DNA from: Alphaproteobacteria bacterium
GTDB taxonomy: Bacteria > Pseudomonadota > Alphaproteobacteria > Sphingomonadales > Sphingomonadaceae
Reading direction: 5' to 3'
Length of the DNA: 5,634 bases
NCBI GenBank assembly: GCA_018830415.1
Contig: JAHJSJ010000227.1
Coordinates: 1-5,634 of the forward strand
The notes beneath the pieces were generated by a model, which saw only the letters and a program-made list of their open reading frames with translations, was not told where the DNA came from and did not search any database. Each line of letters opens with the position of its first letter. Positions within the stretch are counted from its first letter, which is position 1. The position numbers were made by a program, and so were the translations under genes. This document shows positions 1-4,830 of this stretch, one piece after another.

Positions 1-418
1 GAATATAGTCGAACGTGTCGCGCGTGCGGATGAAATTGCCTGCGGGAAAACGGCGGTTGGCAAGGTGCCAGAAGAACACGTGATCGGGGATCAGCATCGG
101 CACGGGCACCACGCTCCACCCGGTCAGCGCGCCGAGTTCTTCGGACAGACGGCCGAATTCGGGGACGCCGCCGCGCCCCAGATCCAGTTTTTCCAGCCCC
201 GCCATGAACGCAGCGCAGGCGCGACCGGGCAGCACCTCCATCTGGCGCGCGAACAGATCGTTCCACACGGCGTTATCTTCGGCGGTGTAGGCGGTTTGCG
301 CAGGCTCCAGCCAGTCTGCACCGACATGCGCAGGCTTTGCGAGCGGCGCGGTGAAGACATCACCCGCCATTTCGGGCAACGTGGTGTAATCAGGGTCAGG
401 GCTGGTGAGCGCGTTCAT
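1..418 (-). CDS. phhA: Phenylalanine 4-hydroxylase, N-terminal part (cut by left edge)
   Basis: Hydroxylates phenylalanine to tyrosine with molecular oxygen, non-haem iron and a tetrahydropterin, in the cytosol; usual first step of phenylalanine breakdown. Translating the reverse strand from the ATG at 418 gives 139 residues, open to the edge. Residues 44-52 (YTAEDNAVW) and 109-131, with LIPDHVFFWHLANRRFPAGN and then RTRDTFDYI, match the start of the catalytic domain of bacterial single-domain PhhA. Such enzymes are usually about 270-300 residues, so roughly half is missing, including the iron-binding HDxFGH segment that should follow just beyond base 1. The start is well fixed: an in-frame TGA lies three codons upstream and the next methionine is residue 17. 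There is no clear Shine-Dalgarno sequence. The gene is divergent from ppk2. No pterin recycling gene (phhB) or regulator gene is visible. Family call is firm; completeness cannot be judged. Confidence 0.93.
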   Translation of the reverse strand, partial: MNALTSPDPDYTTLPEMAGDVFTAPLAKPAHVGADWLEPAQTAYTAEDNAVWNDLFARQMEVLPGRACAAFMAGLEKLDLGRGGVPEFGRLSEELGALTGWSVVPVPMLIPDHVFFWHLANRRFPAGNFIRTRDTFDYI

Positions 419-421
419 ATC

Positions 422-435
422 GTTTCATATGATAC
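422..435. promoter_or_regulatory. Possible operator palindrome between phhA and ppk2
   Basis: GTTTCATATGATAC is an inverted repeat with six of seven base pairs matching (only 424/433 mismatched). It covers the start point and part of the -10 of the predicted phhA promoter, and also a TATGAT (428-433) that could be a -10 for ppk2 on the other strand, though without a convincing -35. A second, overlapping dyad, ATGATACTACCAT (429-441), pairs five of six positions. The position suits a repressor site acting on one or both genes. Aromatic amino acid genes in proteobacteria are often controlled by Lrp/AsnC, MarR or TyrR-like proteins, but I cannot tell which would bind here. Confidence 0.35.
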
Positions 436-460
436 TACCATGTCGGCGCGGCAAGGACAA
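432..460 (-). promoter_or_regulatory. Predicted sigma-70-like promoter of phhA
   Basis: On the reverse strand a -35-like TTGTCC (460-455) is followed after exactly 17 bases by a -10-like TAGTAT (437-432). Transcription would begin near base 425, only about seven bases before the phhA ATG at 418. The mRNA would therefore be nearly leaderless, which fits the lack of a Shine-Dalgarno sequence. Inferred from consensus match and spacing only. Confidence 0.5.
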
Positions 461-462
461 TT

Positions 463-469
463 GAGGAGG
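463..469 (+). promoter_or_regulatory. Ribosome binding site of ppk2
   Basis: GAGGAGG ends five bases before the ATG at 475. A second ATG two codons later (481) would be eleven bases away, so 475 is the better start. Strong match to the anti-Shine-Dalgarno sequence, unlike phhA on the other side. Confidence 0.7.
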
Positions 470-474
470 CGAAT

Positions 475-1248
475 ATGGGTATGAAGCGCAAGGATTATGA
501 CGCGGCGCTTGAACCGCTGACCCATGAACTGGTCAGCATGGCGCGCTGGGTCAAGGCCACCGGCGCGCGGATCGTGGTGCTGTTCGAGGGGCGCGACACC
601 GCAGGCAAGGGCGGCGCGATCACTGCGGTGCGTGATCGCCTCAATCCGCGCCAGTGCCGCACTGTCGCGCTGCCTAAACCGAGCGAAGCGGAGCAGACCC
701 AGTGGTATTTCCAGCGCTATGCCGCGCACCTGCCCGGCGCGGGCGAAATCGTGCTGTTCGACCGCAGTTGGTATAACCGTGCGGGCGTGGAAAAGGTGAT
801 GGGTTACGCCAGCGATGCGCAGGTCGATGCGTTTCTGGACGCGGTTCCGGTGTTTGAAAAACTGCTGACCGATGATGGCATCCTGCTGTTCAAATACTGG
901 CTGGCGACCGATCAGGAACAGCAGGAGGAACGCCTGCGTGAACGGCTGGATGACCCGCTCAAACGCTGGAAACTGTCCCCGATCGATCTTGCCGCGCGCG
1001 AGAAATATGATGCCTACACCGCTGCGCGAGAGGCGATGCTGGCGGCGACCCACACCAAACATGCGCCGTGGCGGATCGTCGATTTCAACGATCAGCGGCG
1101 CGGGCGGCTGACGCTGATCCGCGATTTGCTCGAACGGGTGCCGGATACGCATGAGGAACCGCCCGCGATCGATTTCCCCGATCTGGGACGCAAGCCCGCC
1201 AAGGAGAAATACGGGGTGCTGAAGCCGATTGCGGATTACGAGGCCTGA
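475..1248 (+). CDS. ppk2: Polyphosphate kinase 2 (PPK2), single-domain
   Basis: Cytosolic enzyme transferring phosphate between inorganic polyphosphate and nucleotides; single-domain members of this family mostly use polyphosphate to make nucleoside diphosphates or triphosphates. The 257-residue protein has the whole P-loop kinase fold. Walker A is GRDTAGKGG at residues 39-47 (Lys45), preceded by the beta strand ARIVVLFE. The Walker B region is VLFDRSWYNRAG at 93-104 (Asp96, Arg97). The lid motif is DDPLKRWKLSPID at 159-171. WYFQRY and KYW segments typical of the family are also present. Length is normal and nothing key is missing. The start at 475 has a GAGGAGG site five bases upstream. It stands alone on the plus strand, divergent from phhA and convergent with the hydratase gene 33 bases downstream. 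Whether it prefers ADP or GDP, and which direction dominates, cannot be read from sequence. Confidence 0.95.
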   Translation: MGMKRKDYDAALEPLTHELVSMARWVKATGARIVVLFEGRDTAGKGGAITAVRDRLNPRQCRTVALPKPSEAEQTQWYFQRYAAHLPGAGEIVLFDRSWYNRAGVEKVMGYASDAQVDAFLDAVPVFEKLLTDDGILLFKYWLATDQEQQEERLRERLDDPLKRWKLSPIDLAAREKYDAYTAAREAMLAATHTKHAPWRIVDFNDQRRGRLTLIRDLLERVPDTHEEPPAIDFPDLGRKPAKEKYGVLKPIADYEA

Positions 1249-1260
1249 TGCCTTGCTCTT

Positions 1261-1278
1261 CCCTTCCTTGAGGGAGGG
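1261..1278. terminator. Hairpin between convergent ppk2 and hydratase genes
   Basis: CCCTTCC (1261-1267) pairs with GGGAGGG (1272-1278) around a TTGA loop. In plus-strand RNA all seven pairs form, with one G-U wobble; in minus-strand RNA one pair is an A-C mismatch. It lies in the 33-base gap between two convergent stop codons, so it may end ppk2 transcription. No U tract follows, so it is not a classic intrinsic terminator. It may instead be a remnant of a small palindromic repeat. Confidence 0.4.
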
Positions 1279-1281
1279 GCG

Positions 1282-2154
1282 TTACAGCGTAGCCGAAGCC
1301 GCCGTTACCTGTCGGCCATCATCGGCAAACGCCGCCAGGTCATATCCCGCCTCGGCCCCATCCATGCGGTGCCGCATCACCAGATGCAGCATCTCGCCCG
1401 CGATGGCGGGGGACAGGCCGCGAAACTGGAACGAACGCAAACAGTTCTCGCCCAGCTCAGCGGCGGCCAGTTGCAGCAGCAGGCTCGCGATCAACGGCCC
1501 ATGCACCACCAGCCCGCGATAGCGCTCGACGCTTTGCGCATAGGGCGCGTCATAATGGATGCGGTGGGTGTTGAAGGTCAGCGCGGAATAGCGGAACAGC
1601 AGGTGTGCGTCCGGCGTCAGGCTGCGGTGCGCGTCCCACCCGGCGGGATCAAACCGCGCATCGCCCTGCGGCGGCGGGCTGAGCGGGGCATCGGGCCTTG
1701 CTGCGTCGCGGTAGACGATAGACTGGGTTTCGACCACGGCCAGGGTGCCGTTGGCCAATGTTTCATGGGACACATCGACGAAGGCGAGCGGGCCGGAACT
1801 GCCCTGCTTCTCGCTGATCGCGGCGATCCGGCTGCGGCGTTCGATCACCGCGCCAATGGCAATGGGCGCGTGAAAGGCGATTTTGGAGGAGGCCCACATC
1901 CGGCGCGGCATGGGGAAGGGCGGCAGGAAACTGTCCGGGCCATTATCGCGCGCCGGGTGGCCATCCTCGCCCAGCGCCGCGCTCGGCGCATCAGGGGTGC
2001 AGAGCGCAAAGTGGATGCCCTGAGGAAGGGGGGACGGCATGACCGGCGGATTGGGGCGCGCAAGGTCAAAAGTCGCAAGCCAGCGCGCCGCCAAGCCTTC
2101 ATCCAGCCGGTCGCTGGCGCGGCTCTCCCGCCCGATCCACGCGCCAAAACTCAC
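1282..2154 (-). CDS. MaoC/HTD2-like acyl-CoA hydratase (mesaconyl-C4-CoA hydratase type)
   Basis: Hot-dog-fold hydratase expected to add water across the double bond of an enoyl-CoA. Best-known relatives are mesaconyl-C4-CoA (3-methylfumaryl-CoA) hydratase, Meh, which makes citramalyl-CoA, and mitochondrial HTD2. The 290-residue protein has an N-terminal non-catalytic hot-dog half, with PMPRRMWASS and later GPLAFVDVSHE, and a C-terminal half with RYSALTFNTHRIHYD (His197, His200, Asp202) and VVHGPL (His218). The ALTFNxHRIHYD block stands where ordinary hydratase-2 enzymes have a GDxNPxH motif and marks this subfamily. I chose the GTG at 2154 because it overlaps the thiolase stop as GTGA and begins VSFGAWIG, a usual N-terminus. 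An ATG at 2202 would add 16 Arg-rich residues inside the thiolase gene and looks false. Translation is probably coupled to the thiolase. Family is firm; substrate is inferred from relatives and the CoA-transferase two genes upstream. Confidence 0.82.
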   Translation of the reverse strand: MSFGAWIGRESRASDRLDEGLAARWLATFDLARPNPPVMPSPLPQGIHFALCTPDAPSAALGEDGHPARDNGPDSFLPPFPMPRRMWASSKIAFHAPIAIGAVIERRSRIAAISEKQGSSGPLAFVDVSHETLANGTLAVVETQSIVYRDAARPDAPLSPPPQGDARFDPAGWDAHRSLTPDAHLLFRYSALTFNTHRIHYDAPYAQSVERYRGLVVHGPLIASLLLQLAAAELGENCLRSFQFRGLSPAIAGEMLHLVMRHRMDGAEAGYDLAAFADDGRQVTAASATL

Positions 2155-3377
2155 GCCGCCCGCTCGAACACCGCAGCGATGCCCTGACCGCCGCCGATGC
2201 ACATCGTCTCCAGCCCGTAACGCACCTGCCGCCGGTGCATTTCATGCGCCATGTCGGCAAGAATGCGCCCGCCGGTTGCGCCGATGGGATGGCCCAGGCT
2301 GATGCCCGATCCATTGACGTTGAGGATGTCGCGGCGCGAATCATCCTCGCTCCAGCCCCAGCCTTTCAGCACGGCGAGCACCTGCGGGGCGAAGGCTTCG
2401 TTGAGTTCGACCATGCCGATATCGTCCCACGAATATCCGCGCCGGGCGAACAGGCGCTCGACCGCTGGCACGGGGCCGATCCCCATGCGCGAAGGATCGC
2501 ACCCCGCCGCTGCCCAGCCGCCGAACCACAGCATCGGGGTGAGGCCCAGTTCCTCCAGCTTGTCTTCCGCGACGACCAGACACGCTGCTGCCGCATCGTT
2601 CTGCTGGCTGGCATTGCCCGCGGTGACGATGGCTTGCGGGTCGCGTTTGCCGTCAATGGGTCGCAATGCGCCGAGCGTTTCCATGCTGGCGTCGGTGCGA
2701 TAGCCTTCGTCATGGTCGAAGATCACCGGATCGCCTTTTCGCTGCGGGATTTCGACCGGCACAAGCTGCTCGGCAAACTTGCCTGTCGCCCACGCCCGCG
2801 CCGCATTCTGGTGCGAGCGGACTGCGAACGCGTCAGCCGCCTCGCGCGAAATGCCGTAATCCTTCGCAAGATTTTCCGCCGTCTCGATCATCCCGGTGAT
2901 GACGCCGAACCGTTCGACCGGCTGGCTCATCACCCGGCCCCGGCTCAGGCGATCATGCAGCACCATATCGCCCATCCGCACCCCGCCGCGCGCGGCCAAG
3001 GTGTAATGTTCGACGTTCGACATCGATTCGACGCCGCCCGCAACCACCACATCGGCCATCCCGGTTTCGACCATCATCGCCGCCGTCGCCACCGCCTGCA
3101 CGCCCGATCCGCAGCGGCGGTCGAGCTGAAAGCCGGGCACTTCGATCGGCAGCCCCGCCGCCAGCCAGCTCCAATGGCCAATCGCCGGTGCTTCGCCATT
3201 GCCGTAGCCTTGCGAAAACACCACGTCATCGACCCGCGCCGGATCAATCCCGCTGCGCTCCATCAGCGCTTTCAGGATCACCGCGCCCAATTGGCCCGCG
3301 TTAAGGCCCGATAGCCCGCCGAGGAACTTGCCCACCGGGGTGCGCAGGGGGGAAACGATTGCGGCTCTTCTGGTCAT
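2151..3377 (-). CDS. Thiolase (acetyl-CoA acyltransferase / acetyltransferase)
   Basis: Cleaves 3-ketoacyl-CoA with CoA to release acetyl-CoA (or the reverse condensation), the closing step of a beta-oxidation-like route in the cytosol. The 408 residues cover both thiolase domains. The nucleophile is Cys89 in LDRRCGSGVQAV; NEAFAPQ lies at 326-332; the GHP histidine is His363 in GSGISLGHPIGATGGRI; and the acid-base cysteine is Cys393 in MCIGGGQG. All catalytic residues are present and length is normal for the family (about 390-410). The ATG at 3377 has a GAGG five bases upstream. Its stop (TGA, 2153-2151) overlaps the hydratase start. A 78-base gap largely filled by an inverted REP pair separates it from the CoA-transferase upstream. 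Degradative (long or branched ketoacyl-CoA) and acetoacetyl-CoA forms share these motifs, so substrate is open; the setting favours catabolism. Confidence 0.93.
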   Translation of the reverse strand: MTRRAAIVSPLRTPVGKFLGGLSGLNAGQLGAVILKALMERSGIDPARVDDVVFSQGYGNGEAPAIGHWSWLAAGLPIEVPGFQLDRRCGSGVQAVATAAMMVETGMADVVVAGGVESMSNVEHYTLAARGGVRMGDMVLHDRLSRGRVMSQPVERFGVITGMIETAENLAKDYGISREAADAFAVRSHQNAARAWATGKFAEQLVPVEIPQRKGDPVIFDHDEGYRTDASMETLGALRPIDGKRDPQAIVTAGNASQQNDAAAACLVVAEDKLEELGLTPMLWFGGWAAAGCDPSRMGIGPVPAVERLFARRGYSWDDIGMVELNEAFAPQVLAVLKGWGWSEDDSRRDILNVNGSGISLGHPIGATGGRILADMAHEMHRRQVRYGLETMCIGGGQGIAAVFERAA

Positions 3378-3382
3378 AACTA

Positions 3383-3386
3383 CCTC
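3383..3386 (-). promoter_or_regulatory. Ribosome binding site of the thiolase gene
   Basis: Reverse-strand GAGG lies five bases before the ATG at 3377, in the short stretch between the REP pair and the gene. It supports this start and shows that, unlike the CoA-transferase, the thiolase signal is outside the repeat. Confidence 0.55.
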
Positions 3387-3391
3387 AATTT

Positions 3392-3469
3392 CCGTTCGGG
3401 CTGAGCCTGTCGAAGCCCTGCCCTTTTCTTCAAGAAGGACGGCCCTTCGACAAGCTCAGGGCGAACGGG
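3392..3469. repeat. Inverted pair of REP-like palindromes
   Basis: Two 27-base units face each other: 3392-3418 (core GGGCTGAGCCTGTCGAAGCCC without its last base within 3398-3417) and 3443-3469 on the opposite strand (core GCCCTGAGCTTGTCGAAGGG). Aligned in the same orientation, 22 of 27 positions agree. Each unit can fold on itself: GGGCT/AGCCC in the left one and GCCCT/AGGGC in the right one. Four of the five differences are paired changes that keep this stem. A small inner dyad, TTCTTCAAGAA (3426-3436), sits between them. I recognise the TGAGCxTGTCGAAG core as a very common intergenic repeat of many proteobacteria, abundant in sphingomonads; such elements are moved by RAYT transposases, none of which is in this window. 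The right unit runs into the CoA-transferase gene. Confidence 0.85.
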
Positions 3470-4697
3470 TGTTGTGTTCATCCGACAGCGCCACGGTTCC
3501 GGCATCGACCAACCGGCCAATCGTTCCCGAAGACAGGCCAAGCTTGTCCGCCAGCACCTCTTCGGTGTGCTCCCCCAAATACGGCGCAGGCGCAGGGTCG
3601 CCCGCGTCGCGCCCCGGCAAGTTGGCGAAGCTGCGGGTGGCGGGATAGTCGAAACCGCTGGGGTTGGCGGGCGCGGGGCCGAACAGCGGGTTGTCTGCCA
3701 CCAGCGCCGGATCATTAGCGGCTTCGTAAGCGGTGCGATAGCGTTCAAAGGTGCAGCCTTCCGCCGCCATGCGCGCCGCCAGCGCGGCGTAATCAAAACC
3801 GTCCGCCGCCTGCTGGAACAGCGCGAACAGCGCGGCGCGGTGCTGGAAACGGGGGATGTCGCCGTCCGCGAACCGCACGCCCAGATCAGCCTCCAGCGCG
3901 GCGATCCGCTGCTGCAATCCGAACGCCGTGACCAGCCCGCGCCACTGTTTCGGGGTCAGCGCGGCGACCATGAAGCGCACGCCATCCCTGCTGCGGAAAT
4001 CGCGCCCGAACGCACCCCAGATCGCATTGCCGAGCCGTTCGCGGTTCGCGCCGCGATAGAGCATTTCCGCCATCGCCCCCGAATTGGCGAGCGTGCCGAT
4101 GGCCACATCGCCCAGCGGCACGCGCACCTCGTTGCCTTCGCCCGTGCGCCCGCGATGATGCAGCGCGGCGAGCATGGCAAAGGCGCAATAGGCCCCGGTG
4201 ATGAAATCCCACGCGGGCAGCACCTGGTTGACCGGCGGTGCGGTATCGGCGTCCCAGTCCTCCGGCCCGCACATCAGCGGATAGCCCGAAGCGGCGTTGA
4301 CGGTGAAATCCATCGCCTGACGCCCATCATGCCAGCCCATGATCCGCAGCGAGATCATATCGGCGCGGCGCGCCTGTAGTACGGCGTGGGCAAGGAAGCT
4401 TTGTTCGGGCAGGTTGGTGATCAACTGGCCGGTGGTCGTCGCCAGCTCCAAGCACAGCTCGCGCCCCTCACCCGATTGCAGATCGAGCGCGACCGATTTC
4501 TTGGCGCGGTTGAGGTTCTCCCACGACAGCGAGCGCCCCTCGCGGGTCAGCAAATAGCGGTTGTAATCCAGCCCGCCCGCCTTGTGATCGACCCGGATCA
4601 CCTCGGCCCCCATCTGCGCGCAATACAGCCCCGCAGTGGGCGAGGCGACAAAGCTGGAGACTTCGATGATCGAAAGGTCGGTAAGGAGGTTATACAT
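3456..4697 (-). CDS. Class III (CaiB/BaiF) CoA-transferase, mesaconyl-CoA C1-C4 transferase / 2-methylfumaryl-CoA isomerase type
   Basis: Moves CoA between carboxylates through an aspartyl-CoA thioester. The closest named family I recognise is Mct, which shifts CoA within mesaconyl-CoA from C1 to C4. The 413 residues begin MYNLLTDLSIIEVSSFVASP, then AGLYCAQMGAEVIRVDH (22-38), the usual opening of this subfamily; NLNRAKKSVALDL (61-73) is the CaiB core. VNQVLPAWDFITGAY (156-170) carries the expected catalytic Asp164, followed by HRGRTGEGNEVRVPLGDVA (181-199). Length is normal for Mct (about 400-410). The ATG at 4697 has GGAGG five bases upstream, lying inside a repeat hairpin. The final residues (TRSP) and the stop are encoded by the REP unit at 3443-3469, so the natural C-terminus may have been altered. 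It follows an acyl-CoA dehydrogenase and precedes thiolase and hydratase. CaiB family is certain; the Mct substrate is an inference, since relatives act on other acids. Confidence 0.85.
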   Translation of the reverse strand: MYNLLTDLSIIEVSSFVASPTAGLYCAQMGAEVIRVDHKAGGLDYNRYLLTREGRSLSWENLNRAKKSVALDLQSGEGRELCLELATTTGQLITNLPEQSFLAHAVLQARRADMISLRIMGWHDGRQAMDFTVNAASGYPLMCGPEDWDADTAPPVNQVLPAWDFITGAYCAFAMLAALHHRGRTGEGNEVRVPLGDVAIGTLANSGAMAEMLYRGANRERLGNAIWGAFGRDFRSRDGVRFMVAALTPKQWRGLVTAFGLQQRIAALEADLGVRFADGDIPRFQHRAALFALFQQAADGFDYAALAARMAAEGCTFERYRTAYEAANDPALVADNPLFGPAPANPSGFDYPATRSFANLPGRDAGDPAPAPYLGEHTEEVLADKLGLSSGTIGRLVDAGTVALSDEHNTRSP

Positions 4698-4710
4698 CAG
4701 TTCCTCCCCG
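4698..4710 (-). promoter_or_regulatory. CoA-transferase ribosome binding site held in a repeat hairpin
   Basis: Reverse-strand GGAGG (4707-4703) is followed by AACTG and the ATG at 4697. These bases are also the 3' arm of an 8-base-pair hairpin, CCTCCCCG/CGGGGAGG with a 3-base loop (4721-4703). Folding would hide the Shine-Dalgarno sequence. The location is plain in the sequence; an effect on translation is inferred. Confidence 0.6.
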
Positions 4711-4829
4711 GCACGGGGAGGGGGACCATCCGCAGGATGGTGGAGGGGATTCGCCGCCCGAACCCCGCTATCGGAGAGTCCCCTCCGTCAGCCGCCTTCG
4801 GCGTCTGCCACCTCCCCGTTTCGGGGAGG
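4703..4829. repeat. Multi-hairpin palindromic intergenic repeat
   Basis: The element is built of nested inverted repeats. Outer hairpins at both ends share the same arms: CCTCCCCG-GCA-CGGGGAGG (4703-4721) and CCTCCCCG-TTT-CGGGGAGG (4811-4829). Inside are ACCATCC-GCA-GGATGGT (4725-4741), a larger stem GGAGGGGA (4742-4749) with TCCCCTCC (4779-4786) enclosing 29 bases, and an imperfect stem around CCGCC-TTC-GGCG (4789-4807, seven of eight pairs). It fills the whole gap between the dehydrogenase stop and the CoA-transferase start. I recall similar GGGGAGG / GGATGGTGGAGGGG elements scattered between genes in sphingomonads and relatives. It codes for nothing I can see. In the operon mRNA the stem just after the dehydrogenase stop could act as a weak terminator or protect the upstream message from 3' decay; no U tract is present. 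Confidence 0.85.
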
Positions 4830-4830
4830 A

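Noticed and set aside
65..484. A 139-codon plus-strand frame at the left end.
   Set aside because: It is antisense to phhA, whose conserved motifs are unmistakable, and it runs over the ppk2 ribosome binding site.
415..1152. A 245-codon minus-strand open frame opposite ppk2.
   Set aside because: It covers the ppk2 P-loop and lid motifs in antisense, has no recognisable domain, and would overlap the phhA start.
1369..2187. A 272-codon plus-strand open frame opposite the hydratase.
   Set aside because: Low-complexity Arg/Gly/Ala composition with no motif; the opposite strand encodes a clear hot-dog hydratase.
2235..3314. A 359-codon plus-strand open frame opposite the thiolase.
   Set aside because: It is His/Arg/Ala-rich with no recognisable domain, and lies wholly over a thiolase with all catalytic residues; long antisense frames are expected in GC-rich DNA.
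3474..4379. A 301-codon plus-strand open frame opposite the CoA-transferase.
   Set aside because: No family resemblance, Arg/His/Gln-rich composition, and complete overlap with a well-supported gene; a shadow of codon bias.
4703..4829. Reading the repeated hairpins as a CRISPR array or a tRNA.
   Set aside because: The units are inverted, differ in spacing and have no constant direct repeat with unique spacers; no cloverleaf can be drawn.
4811..4829. Intrinsic terminator after the acyl-CoA dehydrogenase.
   Set aside because: The hairpin is strong and directly follows the stop, but no U tract follows in the transcript, and it is part of the dispersed-type repeat; kept only as a possible weak effect.
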